From: Tritrichomonas musculus
Taxonomy: Eukaryota > Parabasalia > Tritrichomonadida > Tritrichomonadidae
Length of the DNA stretch: 64,000 nucleotides
Assembly (NCBI GenBank): GCA_039105265.1
Contig: JAPFFF010000004.1
Location: 5,146,001 to 5,210,000, forward strand
Reading direction: 5' to 3'
Made by a program: the position numbers and the translations under genes. Below, one piece after another: positions 20,475 through 31,095 of the stretch; position 1 is the first letter of the stretch; every line of letters starts with the position of its first letter. A model generated the notes under the pieces. The model was given only the letters and a program-made list of their open reading frames with translations, made no database searches and was not told where the DNA came from.

Positions 20475-21344
20475 ATGTACTGTTCGAACTCGCGATTCTG
20501 TTTAGGATTACCTTGCAGCTCATGCTGCCAGAAAAGAACCGAATGCCAATCAAATTCGAGTTATCAACGCGAAGAAGCCCAACGAAGGAAAACGATTGTT
20601 GATAAAAATCATCAATATGCTAAATCGTATCCATTTTTAATTGATCATGAACATGTTCAAACAATATGCGATTTTGATCACGATAGAATACCAAAAGTGC
20701 TTGGAAAGCCCAACTATAAATTCCCATATATATATGTTGAGAATTGTTCATCTGCTGCATCAGCAATATACAATCATAAACAACATCCAAAAAGCAATAT
20801 TTGCATCCTTAACTCAACTGACTCTCTTCATCCAGGCGGCGGATATTTAAGAGGACTTGACGGCAAAGAAGAAGTATTGTGCAGGCAATCTTTGTTATAC
20901 CCAACTCTTGAAGACAGCGAAATGTACGAAAAGAATCGAGCATGCGGCAATAAAATCGATGGAAGTGACGAAATGGCATACTCGCCAAACGTGTATGTTT
21001 TCCGTGATGACCTCGGCAAGGAACTTGTTCACCCTTTCAAGGTAAACGTGATATCAGCTACAGCAATTAGCAACAAATGGGTTCCTTTCTACAATGGACC
21101 AAAAATCATGGAAAGGAGAATCAGAAAGATGATTTGCTTAGCAGCTTATAAGAAAAATGACATCTTGATCTTGAATGACTATGGATGTGGAGAATATAAG
21201 AATGATCCAACTCAAGTTGCTAAAATGTTCCACAAAGTTCTTGTAACAGAAGGAATGAAAAACTACTTTTCTACAATTGTTTTTTCAATATACCACAACA
21301 AAGTAGCCTTTGAAGCATTCCAGTCTGTTTTTAAAAATAAGTAA
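20475..21344 (+). CDS. microbial-type poly(ADP-ribose) glycohydrolase (TIGR02452 / DUF2263 family)
   Basis: A 289-residue protein matching the microbial-type PARG family, a macrodomain-related fold that removes ADP-ribose from modified proteins. The diagnostic motif is at residues 119-133: HPGGGYLRG followed by GKEE, where the adjacent glutamates 132-133 hold the catalytic position; Asn113 fits the conserved ligand-binding Asn. The N-terminal REEAQRRKTI region matches the usual first helix. The first about 30 residues are Cys/Ser-rich and atypical, so a later start is possible. No targeting signal is clear. The family is mostly bacterial and fungal, so lateral origin is plausible. Confidence 0.85.
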   Translation: MYCSNSRFCLGLPCSSCCQKRTECQSNSSYQREEAQRRKTIVDKNHQYAKSYPFLIDHEHVQTICDFDHDRIPKVLGKPNYKFPYIYVENCSSAASAIYNHKQHPKSNICILNSTDSLHPGGGYLRGLDGKEEVLCRQSLLYPTLEDSEMYEKNRACGNKIDGSDEMAYSPNVYVFRDDLGKELVHPFKVNVISATAISNKWVPFYNGPKIMERRIRKMICLAAYKKNDILILNDYGCGEYKNDPTQVAKMFHKVLVTEGMKNYFSTIVFSIYHNKVAFEAFQSVFKNK

Positions 21345-21527
21345 GCTCCATGATTATTATTGATTTAAAATTTTTATTAAGTAAAGAATATAATTCTTAA
21401 AGTATGCATGCATACTTTTTTGTTTTAATTGCATTATAAATATCTTTTTTTCTTTGCCTTTGAAAAGTAATAATTTTGATGATTTTAGAGAAAGAAAAAA
21501 TAATTTAAAACTTTCGAAAGTTTTCAT

Positions 21528-22487
21528 TTATTGAGATAAGCCTAATGGTTCTATGCAGTCATCAATATATAGATTGAATTCGCTATCACTGGCAACAATA
21601 TCTCCAAAGTAGGCCTCTTTGTTATCAATGAACTCTTTAACAATATCTATAAAGGCAGGTCGATGATCTGGGTCATTATCCCAGCAATCATGAATCAATT
21701 GAAGGAATGGTTCGGGAACTTCACCATCTTTAATAGTTGGTCTTGTCCCATTATTTACATAAGCCGTAAGTTTTTTAAGGTCGAATGTCGCATCAAAATA
21801 AGGCTTATTCAAAGTAAATATCTCATATAAAACTATGGCATATGCAAATACATCAACCTTGTTTGAATAACCTTCTCCAAAAACAAGCTCTGGTGCCATA
21901 TAAGCTTTTGTTCCAATTTTCATAGTCATTGATAATTGATCAGTGACTCCCTCTTCATAGTATTTAGAAAAACCGAAGTCGCAAATGTTTGGATAATATT
22001 TGTCATCAAGCATAACATTGTCTGTTTTGAGATCTCTATGTATAATGTTCTTTTTGTGAATATATGCCATTCCTGCTGCAATGCCGAATATATTTATTGC
22101 TTTCTTATTTTCCCAATCATCTGGACCATTACCAGAATTAACATCTTTAATTAATTGGAAAAGTGAACCTTTAGGCATGAATTCTGTGATAACTGTATAA
22201 AATCCTTTGCCGCCAAATGGAATTGAATATCCAATAATTGGTAAAACTGCTGGATGGTGTAATGCTGCTTGACATTCTATTTCCTTATGAAAAGCTTGTA
22301 AAGCGCTGCTAGTTCTTATGTTATCTGACTTCAAAAATTTAATTGCAACTGTCATTTCTGGAGTCTTTTTGGTTGCAGGACGAAGAGCCTTTTTAACTTC
22401 ACCAAAATTCCCTTCACCAACTTTAGCAATTACTTTGAATTTAGAAACATCGACAAGCAATCGATGAATGCCGAAACCTCCAAGCAT
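21528..22487 (-). CDS. protein kinase, TKL-like
   Basis: A 319-residue protein that is almost entirely one kinase domain. The glycine loop GEGNFGEV is at residues 24-31, the ATP-binding Lys50 is in VAIKFL, and catalytic Asp152 is in HRDLKTDN. The metal-binding Asp170 is in DFGFSK, followed by an APE motif and subdomain IX DVFAYAIVLYE. All catalytic residues are present, so it should be active. The DVFAYAIVLYEIFT and DHRP segments are typical of tyrosine-kinase-like (TKL) serine/threonine kinases, which are numerous in trichomonads. There is no membrane segment. A MITE lies 72 bp upstream of the ATG, in the promoter shared with the divergent HECT gene. Confidence 0.92.
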   Translation of the reverse strand: MLGGFGIHRLLVDVSKFKVIAKVGEGNFGEVKKALRPATKKTPEMTVAIKFLKSDNIRTSSALQAFHKEIECQAALHHPAVLPIIGYSIPFGGKGFYTVITEFMPKGSLFQLIKDVNSGNGPDDWENKKAINIFGIAAGMAYIHKKNIIHRDLKTDNVMLDDKYYPNICDFGFSKYYEEGVTDQLSMTMKIGTKAYMAPELVFGEGYSNKVDVFAYAIVLYEIFTLNKPYFDATFDLKKLTAYVNNGTRPTIKDGEVPEPFLQLIHDCWDNDPDHRPAFIDIVKEFIDNKEAYFGDIVASDSEFNLYIDDCIEPLGLSQ

Positions 22488-22549
22488 TTATATTTAACTA
22501 GCAATTTTAAGTTTTTGCTTCAATTTTTTTTTATAACATTCAAATTAAT

Positions 22550-24513
22550 ACTTCTACATTTAAGTGCGGAATTTTTATCCTTTTGGCACTTTTTGGATAA
22601 CTTTGGATAAAAATTTTTTTTTTAGTATTCATTGAAATAGAGAAGTTTTTTGAATGTACGTTCGATTAAACTTGTAAAAAAAATAGATTTAATGTAAATA
22701 TATATTTAATTTAAGAATATATTAAAAAAAAAAAAATGAAAAAATTCAATATATTAATAACTTAATTTGAAATAACTTATATCTCAAAAAGTTATTTATT
22801 TTATTCGTCAGCCATTCAAATATTACCTATATATTGAATTTGCAAAACATAAAAAAAGTTATAGAATTCAAAAAAATATGATCATATAAACTGGGAGTCA
22901 AAAGTCGGACCACTTTCAACCTTATATTGGCCTTTTGAGCGGTTATTTTATTTTTCGTCTTCTCAATTTAGAACACTTTTCCATTCAATTAATGGTCTGA
23001 GTTTTGATTCGTCTCAATTTTGCATTTTTCAATGCAAAAAAAATAAAAAAATTGAATAAAAAGATTTTTTTATTGAATGAAAAATAAAAAAGATCAAAAG
23101 AAATGTCTTCCATCATTTAATCCAAGTAAGAATTTGCTAAAAAGTGTTCCAAAATATCAGAGAAATTAAAATTTATATTTGCGCCTTTCCGATTGAATTT
23201 AATTTTTTTGAGAAATTTTCAAAATTATGTAATATTTTGGTGCTTAATGGTTAAAAATAGAAAATATTGATAATTTTATGGAATAAATGAACAATTTGGA
23301 AATAGAAATCGTGATATTTAAAGAGAATTTCGCAAATATTTATTTTCTCCTAATTTTGGAAAAATGCGTTTTTCGAGATGTATCTTTTGTGTATTTTGAG
23401 ATTTATTGCATTTTAGGCAATATATTATAATATCTTTTTTTTTTCAATCATCTTGCGGTAGTTGCGGTATTTTGGAAAGAAAATTTATCATATAATCAAA
23501 TATTGTTGGCTGTGTTGTTGTATTAGATCATCAAACTCTACAGCAGATGCATTTAGTTAAGCGACATTTTCAAACAAGAAGTTTTAATTTTCAAAATTCA
23601 AATTATAACTCATTTATTCAATTTTTTTAAAATAAAAAACGAATATATACATATAAATATCAATTATTCAAATAGGTATTTTGATTTTAAATTAATATAA
23701 TTAATTATATAATATTTAAATATAGCAAATATATGCAAAAAGCTTTTTATATATAAGATATTCATTTTTTAGCATTCAATTAAATTCTTACAGATACAAA
23801 TTTATAAAATATATTATTTAAAATAATAAATATATTAAATATTATCTATTTTTATATTTATGAATATATCAATATAATTAAATAATAATATAAAAACTTT
23901 AATTATCTTATAAATTATAGGATATAATTATTTTGAAAAAAAAAGATTTGAGATAAAAAAATTAAGAAAATAATTTTTTAAACACAGCCAAAATAAAACA
24001 GAAAAAATTAATTTGAGATAAAAAGTTCAAAATTTTAAAAAATGAAAGGAAAAAAATATGTCAGAGAAATTTGAAAGGAAAAATGGTGGTCTGCCTTTTG
24101 GTTTTAAGTTTATTGAAATTATACTAAGAAAAAAGTCAAATTTCTTGATGGTAATATGAAAAAATGATTTTTTAAAAAGCAAAATCTTATGTTTTCCTAA
24201 TGTTTATTATATATTTCAGGTGGTTTAATAAAAGCTTGTTTTTTAAGGAAAAATCATTTTATTTTCAAAATATCTTCTAAAAACAAAAGCAAATTCATTT
24301 CACTATGAATACAACATCGAAAACCTGCTTATATTATTATTTTTTTAAAAAAATAATAATAAATATACTTTTTTTTCAAAAATAGAGTTATTTTTTTTAC
24401 TTTTAATATAATACGCAAGCTAAAAACAGTCTTTTTAAGCTGTCACTTTTTTTGGATAATTTTGGATAATTTTTTTGACCTAAGGATAAAAATTCCGCAC
24501 TTAACTTCTACAT
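22550..24513. mobile_element. Mutator-like MITE in the kinase/HECT divergent promoter
   Basis: The element is about 22560-24503. Inverted ends read TAAGTGCGGAATTTTTATCC and its exact reverse complement. ACTTCTACAT flanks both ends (22550-22559 and 24504-24513); one A may belong to either the repeat or the duplication. Just inside each end lies a direct copy of CACTTTTTGGATAA..TTTGGATAA. The interior is AT-rich with no gene. The end core AAGTGCGG is shared with the element at 18296-19773. Without it, the space between the two divergent genes would be only about 220 bp. Confidence 0.87.
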
Positions 24514-24661
24514 ATTTCATTAGATTATGAACTTAAAAATCAAAATAAATAAAATGATAAATAAATATAATTTTTTAATTTGAATGGCAAATGAAAGTTT
24601 TGAATTTATGATCGTTAAAATCAAATTTTAATTCAATTATAATTTTCATTACTACTCCTAA

Positions 24662-27600
24662 ATGGACGAGATCGATCCTTCTTCATTTCTTAGTATTCTC
24701 TCATCAAGTGACAATAATGATATTAAAACTGGATTAGTAATGCTTTTACAATTTTTTGATGATGAAGAATATTCATTTTTAAAAAAATTGCCGTATACGC
24801 AAATATATCAGATTTTATTGACTTTATTATGCAATCAGCAAGATGAAGAAATTCTTAATAACGCAACTCATAGCATTGTTCGCTTAGAAAAATATGTTCC
24901 ATTAAATCAAAAATCAGCCTTTAACATTCAAAATCCATCAAAACTTTTGCAATCAATATTTAATCTCTTTAATAATAGCAATTTTTCAAACAAAACAAAA
25001 TCCCACATTCTATGTTCATTATTTCAAATCGTTTTTACAAATACAAATAAAAATTCAATATTTGATTTTTCAGGGTACCAGTTATTTGAGTTAATTCGGC
25101 AATATTCCTCTTCATTTATAAGAAATGATTATTTTTTATGTTTCAGGATGTTAAATCATCTTTGGACAATTTATAGTGAAAATGATAACTTGCATTCATT
25201 AAGAGATTCATTATTTGGAAACCAGAAATGTTTACAATTTTTTTTAGCATATAAGAAGCGTGACTCAGATACCAAATATGTTCATGAATTAATCAAAAAA
25301 ATTATTTGTACGTACAAAATCTACGATAACAGTGAAGAGTGTTTTAATTCTTTAATAGAAATATTTAAAGAAGCCAAAAAATCGCAAACTAATGAATACA
25401 TTCATATATTAAATTCATATTTATCAACCTATCCATCAATCAAATCGAGTATATTGAATCAAAGCAATAAGTTCAACTTTTCCTATTTAATGAATTCCAA
25501 AAGAAGCGATGAATTTATTGAAATTATGCTAACTCTTTCACTTTCATTAATACCTAAGCCCGCCATGAATTCAATTGATAAACTTTTTGAGCCAAAACTT
25601 TTTCAATGGAATTTAGAAAGTACAAATTTTGAGCAAATAAAAAGTCATTCAGACAAAATGGTACAACTTATAACTAACTTTTATCTTAATCAAACAAGAT
25701 GTAAATTAATTCTATTGAAAAGTTTATCGGCATTTAGTTTTATCTATCAGAAAAAGTTAGATTTGAGTGATGCCCTTCTATACAACCTAGTGTTTGATGC
25801 AGAAGAACAGCAATATGCATTCTACATAGCCATTATTGTCTCCAATCTTTCACAAGAGAAGAAAAAGTTAATTTTTCGAACAGACATTTTCAATACTTTA
25901 CAGCTGCATCAATATGAGCCTCCATTGAATGATGATTATTTCGACTTTTTGAATAGCAACCTTGACTATGAGGAGACGGTCCTTCCAGATGAAGTCCTCT
26001 CTCCAAATACGTTAAGTGACATCACAACCGCCATTCAAAATAACGAACTTTTTCTGTTCGACTTTTTGAATGATTCCAATGACTTATTCAATGTTTGTTG
26101 GGATCTTTTATCTAGCTCTAACTCTGAAGAATTGTCAGCTCTTCGTGATTTTCTATTTTCACAAGGTCTGTTTGTTCTGCCTCTGCCGCCATCACCGCCC
26201 GATCCGCATCCTGTTTCTGAGTACTCAGAGCTCGAGAACTACGTGTTTCAGATTTCTCATGAAAAAATCGGCGACAAAGAGATCGATGCAGAGAGGCCGA
26301 CTTTTTCACTAGACACGGTATTCAATAACGACTACTTTGTCGAGATCATTGAGACTGAAGCGCGAAGCAGTGACGATATCAAGAAGATATTCCACGACTT
26401 CGACCAAATATTCAAACAAAATTACTCACTTTCAGTCCTCGCAACTGACATGAAAATCGAAGGATTTGAGCACTTCGCGTATGTATTTGATGGCTGCCCT
26501 GTTAATCCAAACAAACCTCTCTTAAATTCACTTCTGGATGTTCTTGACGACTGCCAAGACATGAACAAGAGAATGGATCTTCAAATCTACCATCTATTAG
26601 ATTCTAACCACCGTTATTTGACCTCTTATTTGACCAAGACGAAAGAAAGGATGAATGAAAATAATCCGATTCCACACATGAATCAATTCGTCCAAAACGT
26701 CTTCGAATTACTGAATGAAATCAACCTTCAAGATCCGTCGTTGAAGATGGTTGAAGGGAAATTTTTGGATAGAATAATAGGTCAATTAAGATCACCTTTC
26801 TTGACCGTTGGCGTTTTTACACCATGCACCCAATTGATGATCAAGTATCCTTTCTTGTTCCCTTTTGAAGATCGTCTTTTCTTCTTCAAAGTGTTGATAA
26901 GTGACTTGCCAATCATCATTAAAAACTACTCGCTTCGATACGAACGAAAGCATCTTGATTTGAAGCCAGTTTATTCATGGCACATGCAAGTATCACGCAG
27001 CAACATATTTGAAGAAGGAAACCGCATTTTAAACCGTTTTGGAAAATATCGAATCTTCCTTGAATTTTCATTTGTGAATGAAATTGGAACAGGTCTCGGT
27101 CCAACCCACGAATTCTTCTGTCTGATGTCGCACGAGTTCTGCAAGAAAGAGAGAGGAATGTGGCGGAATGATGATAGTGAAGGAATGTTTCCCATTTTGA
27201 CAGCAAAAGATGAACTCTTTTATCAGCTCGGACTGTTTGTTGCTAAAGCTATTCAAATGAACATTTTCATTGACATTCCTTTCAATCCTTCATTTTTTGA
27301 CCTTTTACTTGGTCGGCCAGTTGAGCTTGAAAAAGTCGACCCTTACTATTCTAAGGCACTTTCAAATAAATCATCTTTGTTTGGCCTCACTTTTGTTTAC
27401 CCAATATCCGACCAAAAAGACATTGAAATGATACCAAATGGTGAAAATATTGAGGTTGACGAAAAAAACGTTGATCAGTATATAAAATTGATAAAAGAAT
27501 ACACAATCGGTAATAAAATCCAATCAAAAATTGACAGCTTTAAAAACGGTTTTGGTCAAATTTTTGACCTCAATTATTTCAAGATTTTTGGTGGTAACGA

Positions 27601-27997
27601 AATTAAAAGAATCGTTTGCGGAGACGATTTCCATTTGTCCTTGGATATTCTAAAGAAACATATCAAAATCGGTAGCGGATTTTCTCCTCAATCTGAACAA
27701 ATTAGATTCTTATTCGAAATTATTCTCGAGATGGAATACGATAAACAACTCTTGTTCTTCCAGTTTATAACTGGTAACTCAAGATTGCCTGTAGGAGGTT
27801 TGGCTGCTATTTATCCCCCGTTAACGGTCGCAAGAAGAGTAGCTGATGATCAGTACATAAATGAAGATGAACCATTGCCAACGGTTCTGACATGTACTCA
27901 TTATTTCAAACTTCCTGCATATTCAACTAAAGAAATTATGAGAAATAAACTGATGATCGCAATTGCCGACGGGGCAACTAATTTCTCACTCAGTTGA
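24662..27997 (+). CDS. HECT-type E3 ubiquitin ligase (TRIP12/UPL3-like)
   Basis: A 1111-residue protein. The C-terminal about 350 residues form a HECT domain, which accepts ubiquitin from an E2 on a cysteine and passes it to a substrate. The catalytic Cys is residue 1078 in VLTCTHYFKLP. The ending KLPAYSTKEIMRNKLMIAI.DG..FSLS matches the TRIP12/UPL3/Ufd4 branch, where the last residues are needed for activity. Other HECT landmarks are GTGLGPTHEFF and the conserved PVGG near residue 1042. The N-terminal about 600 residues are helical and may be armadillo-like. There is no membrane segment. It stops with TGA. A MITE sits 149 bp upstream. Confidence 0.93.
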   Translation: MDEIDPSSFLSILSSSDNNDIKTGLVMLLQFFDDEEYSFLKKLPYTQIYQILLTLLCNQQDEEILNNATHSIVRLEKYVPLNQKSAFNIQNPSKLLQSIFNLFNNSNFSNKTKSHILCSLFQIVFTNTNKNSIFDFSGYQLFELIRQYSSSFIRNDYFLCFRMLNHLWTIYSENDNLHSLRDSLFGNQKCLQFFLAYKKRDSDTKYVHELIKKIICTYKIYDNSEECFNSLIEIFKEAKKSQTNEYIHILNSYLSTYPSIKSSILNQSNKFNFSYLMNSKRSDEFIEIMLTLSLSLIPKPAMNSIDKLFEPKLFQWNLESTNFEQIKSHSDKMVQLITNFYLNQTRCKLILLKSLSAFSFIYQKKLDLSDALLYNLVFDAEEQQYAFYIAIIVSNLSQEKKKLIFRTDIFNTLQLHQYEPPLNDDYFDFLNSNLDYEETVLPDEVLSPNTLSDITTAIQNNELFLFDFLNDSNDLFNVCWDLLSSSNSEELSALRDFLFSQGLFVLPLPPSPPDPHPVSEYSELENYVFQISHEKIGDKEIDAERPTFSLDTVFNNDYFVEIIETEARSSDDIKKIFHDFDQIFKQNYSLSVLATDMKIEGFEHFAYVFDGCPVNPNKPLLNSLLDVLDDCQDMNKRMDLQIYHLLDSNHRYLTSYLTKTKERMNENNPIPHMNQFVQNVFELLNEINLQDPSLKMVEGKFLDRIIGQLRSPFLTVGVFTPCTQLMIKYPFLFPFEDRLFFFKVLISDLPIIIKNYSLRYERKHLDLKPVYSWHMQVSRSNIFEEGNRILNRFGKYRIFLEFSFVNEIGTGLGPTHEFFCLMSHEFCKKERGMWRNDDSEGMFPILTAKDELFYQLGLFVAKAIQMNIFIDIPFNPSFFDLLLGRPVELEKVDPYYSKALSNKSSLFGLTFVYPISDQKDIEMIPNGENIEVDEKNVDQYIKLIKEYTIGNKIQSKIDSFKNGFGQIFDLNYFKIFGGNEIKRIVCGDDFHLSLDILKKHIKIGSGFSPQSEQIRFLFEIILEMEYDKQLLFFQFITGNSRLPVGGLAAIYPPLTVARRVADDQYINEDEPLPTVLTCTHYFKLPAYSTKEIMRNKLMIAIADGATNFSLS

Positions 27998-28455
27998 ATT
28001 CATTTTAATTAGATTATTATTTATTGTTTTATTGTTTTATTTTTGATCTTTAAAATTTTAGATGGCCTCATTTTTCTATTCTTATGTGATCTTTACTATT
28101 TTGCTTTATTTTGTGAAGTACAAATGAAATAAATGGTGTGAAATCATTATTGCTTTTTATCGGATATATTTATCTTTGGATTCTACTTTGATACTTTCAA
28201 TTCAATAATATTATTTGCTGTCTAGTATAAAAAACTATCATATGATTCATAGATTCAACTAAAAATTATTGTTATATATATTTTTAACACGCGATTGCTT
28301 TAATCTAAATGTTTAAAATACTCATACTAAAATGAAATCAAAAAATATTGAAAATGTTTTGGTAAAAACACAAGTTTATCAATTAGTTCATATCCTAAAA
28401 TAAAACGGATGTTGGTTAAAAATAAATTAAATTATTTTTCTTTGAAATATGAAAA
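27998..28455. other. intergenic, no feature seen
   Basis: AT-rich space between the convergent 3' ends of the HECT gene and the small coiled-coil gene. Nothing beyond simple A/T runs is seen. Confidence 0.5.
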
Positions 28456-28821
28456 TCATTTTTTGCTTTTAGATGATTTTGGATTTGAATTGGATACTTT
28501 CGATTTTCCAGATGCTGATGACGACTGACTTGAGTTTGATGACTGTTTAGAGGTTACACGACGTATATTTTTTTCGTAATCAGAAACTAAATCGGCTGCC
28601 AATGGATTAGTAGCTAACTTTTTCTTTGTTTTCTCTACTTGTTTCATTTTCAACTGTTCACGCATTTTTTTCATCTTTTTCTCTTTTTCTAAATTTTCTT
28701 GTTTGAGCTTTTGAAGTTTCTTCTGCCTTTCTTCTTCGAAATCTTCTGGCTTTTCTTCCTCTACTTCGTTATTTGCATCTTGTTCTTCTTGGTCTTGTTG
28801 GGTTTCACCGTCTTCACTCAT
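28456..28821 (-). CDS. small charged coiled-coil protein, 121 aa
   Basis: A complete frame with an acidic N-terminus (residues 1-30), a Lys/Glu-rich predicted coiled coil (about 30-70) and a Ser/Lys-rich tail (about 95-121). The short segment LATNPLAADLVSDYEKNIRRVTS between coil and tail looks conserved rather than low-complexity. It has no signal peptide or membrane span. Function is unknown; a cytoskeletal, chromatin or RNA-associated role would all fit. An ordered composition change along the protein supports a real gene. Confidence 0.65.
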   Translation of the reverse strand: MSEDGETQQDQEEQDANNEVEEEKPEDFEEERQKKLQKLKQENLEKEKKMKKMREQLKMKQVEKTKKKLATNPLAADLVSDYEKNIRRVTSKQSSNSSQSSSASGKSKVSNSNPKSSKSKK

Positions 28822-29182
28822 TAGTACAAATAAAATTTAAAAAAACGTTATATCATTCAATAGTTTCTGAAATGAAATGTAGGAAAAAAGATATTTAGCA
28901 ATTGATGACGAAATTAAAAAGAATGAACAGAATGATTCATTAGAAAAGGATACTTTATATTAAATCAAAATAATAATTTATTCAAGTTTGAATCAATATA
29001 AAGGTATTTATTTTCGAGCTAAAACCTTATATATGTGTGATATATCATGTCCTTTTGGAATAAATAAATAATTAAGAAATCAATATTATAAAATATTTAA
29101 AAAATAGAAACAAAAAATAATTTGAAACAGATAAATTAAAACAAAAAACAAAAGAATAGTGTACCCTAATAAACGATGTACA
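28822..29182. other. intergenic, no feature seen
   Basis: AT-rich sequence between two minus-strand genes. No motif or repeat worth naming. Confidence 0.5.
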
Positions 29183-29746
29183 TCACATTAACCAATCATG
29201 CATCAAGCCAAGTGCTGCCACTCCTGTTGACATCATTGCACCATTGATTGCACCATCTTTAATTCCTGTTTTCCCATTTGGTATACCACATATAGCTCCA
29301 GCTAAAGTTCCAGCAATTATTCGATCGTAAAACTTGGTTCTTCCTCTACGATAACTCAATGAAGTTTCAATAAAATCAGTAACGCCAACCTGAAATCCAA
29401 AAGGTGCGCCAGCTTTAAATCCTCGTTTTGACATTTCCTTAAATGAAAAAATTGCGTTCTTATTAGGTAAAGTTTCAAAAGCATAACTGCCAGCACCAAA
29501 TATAAATCCAAGGCATCCAAAACAAAGCGTTGTTTGATAAGCTTTGAGTATTGCTGATTCACCATATTCGCGAGTCATAACTTCTTCCGGTGTAATTGGT
29601 AATAAATATCTTGCCAAATGTTTCACCATTAAGGGATCTGGATTCATTGATCTTTTAAAACGATTAACTTTTTCTTCAGTTTCAAATTTGACTGGTTTTC
29701 TCTTTCCAGGATTATTAATGGGACGAGTAACTCGTTGGGATGACAT
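29183..29746 (-). CDS. Tim17/Tim22/Tim23 family protein
   Basis: A 187-residue protein. After a basic about 50-residue N-terminus come roughly four weakly hydrophobic helices rich in Gly and Ala. The family signature is at about residues 115-150 (GVTDFIETSLSYRRGRTKFYDRIIAGTLAGAI). Such proteins form protein-import channels in the mitochondrial inner membrane. In parabasalids the matching organelle is the hydrogenosome, so this is probably an inner-membrane translocase subunit there. Which of Tim17, 22 or 23 it matches cannot be decided by eye. The N-terminal SQRVTRPI segment could carry targeting information. Confidence 0.8.
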   Translation of the reverse strand: MSSQRVTRPINNPGKRKPVKFETEEKVNRFKRSMNPDPLMVKHLARYLLPITPEEVMTREYGESAILKAYQTTLCFGCLGFIFGAGSYAFETLPNKNAIFSFKEMSKRGFKAGAPFGFQVGVTDFIETSLSYRRGRTKFYDRIIAGTLAGAICGIPNGKTGIKDGAINGAMMSTGVAALGLMHDWLM

Positions 29747-30070
29747 TATATTTTATCTGGATTTGACCTTTTCAACCTCCTAATTGAATAAAATTTTATG
29801 ATTAAATCTAGATAATTCATATATGAACATTTCCTTTTTCAATCATTAAATGAATTTATAAAATACTAATAAGTTTACTATCTGTTATTTCGCTTCTTAG
29901 AATTTGAATAAATCTAATAAAGTAATCATGTTTAATGGAACTTAAAGTCATAATATTAAAGCAAGAATATTAGTACTTTGTTTGTTATAGAGAAAATAAC
30001 TAAAAATGAGTTTATCTTTTTTTAGAATTTATTAAATCTCAACAAAACATTTAGTAATTGTTTTTCGATT
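29747..30070. other. intergenic, no feature seen
   Basis: AT-rich sequence between two minus-strand genes. GACCTTTTCAACC lies about 20 bp upstream of the Tim17-family ATG and could be part of its promoter. Confidence 0.4.
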
Positions 30071-30886
30071 TTACAATCCCCTCTTTCTTGTCTTCGAAGA
30101 TCTTTTCTTCTTTGGTCTTTCTGGATCAAATAAAAATGGTTCTTTTTCTTCTTTTGTTGGCTCAAACAATTTCTTTCCTCTTCTTCCAATAAACAAATAC
30201 AAGAGTACAGAAATTAATACTAAAAATGCTATATATATTAAAAGCAATGGAATAATTGATATTCGGCTTGGTGATGGAATATCAATATATTCAAAGATAA
30301 TTTTTTCTTTACTCCAATGCTTTTCATCGACTGAAATTGAAAATTCAAATTTCCCAGGGTTTCTTGGTGGAGCCATGCATTGAATTATATCATCTGAAAT
30401 GCTAAAATGATTAACATAAGATTTTCCAAAACGACAATAAGCTTGATAAGGTTTCCCAAACTCATATTTATATGAAACATTTATAATAATTAATCCTTGA
30501 GGATAAGATGTATTTGGGGAAACTTCAAGCATAACAGGCAAGGCAATCTCGCATTTTTCTGTGCCGTTACCAGAATATCCATAAAAGCATTTACAAATAC
30601 CTGGGTATTCACAATTTGCGTTTTCAACACATTCCTGTTTACATTTATAACATCCATTTTTGCTGTATGGATCTCCGGTATATCCATCAATGCATTCACA
30701 ATATCCCTCTTCAGTTTTGTTTGTATTTGGATATGTGCAGTTGAAATCAGGATCTGGATATTCTTCTGGATCATAAAAATCTTCTTCATAACCATAACTC
30801 GCTTGATCTTCATCATTATTGGAATCTTCCTTTTTCCCTTTAGATAAAGAAAAAGAGAAGAGTAAAAAATAAAGAAGTAATATCAT
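30071..30886 (-). CDS. type I membrane protein with EGF-like and TIG-like domains
   Basis: I take the ATG at 30886 as the start because the protein then begins with a good signal peptide (MILLLYFLLFSFSLS). An in-frame ATG at 30973 would put it behind unrelated residues. The 271-residue product has an acidic spacer and then two EGF-like modules rich in Cys (CECIDGYTGDPYSKNGC, CKCFYGYSGNG). An immunoglobulin-like TIG segment follows (CRFG..V, IIQCMAPP..PGKFEFSIS). A membrane helix near residues 215-240 is followed by a short basic tail (KKKRSSKTRKRG). It is probably on the cell surface or in the secretory system; adhesion or receptor roles are guesses. Confidence 0.8.
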   Translation of the reverse strand: MILLLYFLLFSFSLSKGKKEDSNNDEDQASYGYEEDFYDPEEYPDPDFNCTYPNTNKTEEGYCECIDGYTGDPYSKNGCYKCKQECVENANCEYPGICKCFYGYSGNGTEKCEIALPVMLEVSPNTSYPQGLIIINVSYKYEFGKPYQAYCRFGKSYVNHFSISDDIIQCMAPPRNPGKFEFSISVDEKHWSKEKIIFEYIDIPSPSRISIIPLLLIYIAFLVLISVLLYLFIGRRGKKLFEPTKEEKEPFLFDPERPKKKRSSKTRKRGL

Positions 30887-31095
30887 GCTCTTATTTTTTT
30901 CAGAGGATATGAGACCACAAAATTTTGAATAGATATAAACAAAAAGTTGCAGGTAAAAAATTTCAGAAAACAAAAATTTTCATCTTTTTTCTATTTGAAT
31001 AAAAAGAAAAATGAAAGATAAAGTATCATATTCATTTTTATACAAAGTAAACCTCTAAGTCTAAGAATATTAAAAAATATAAAAACAATTTCATA

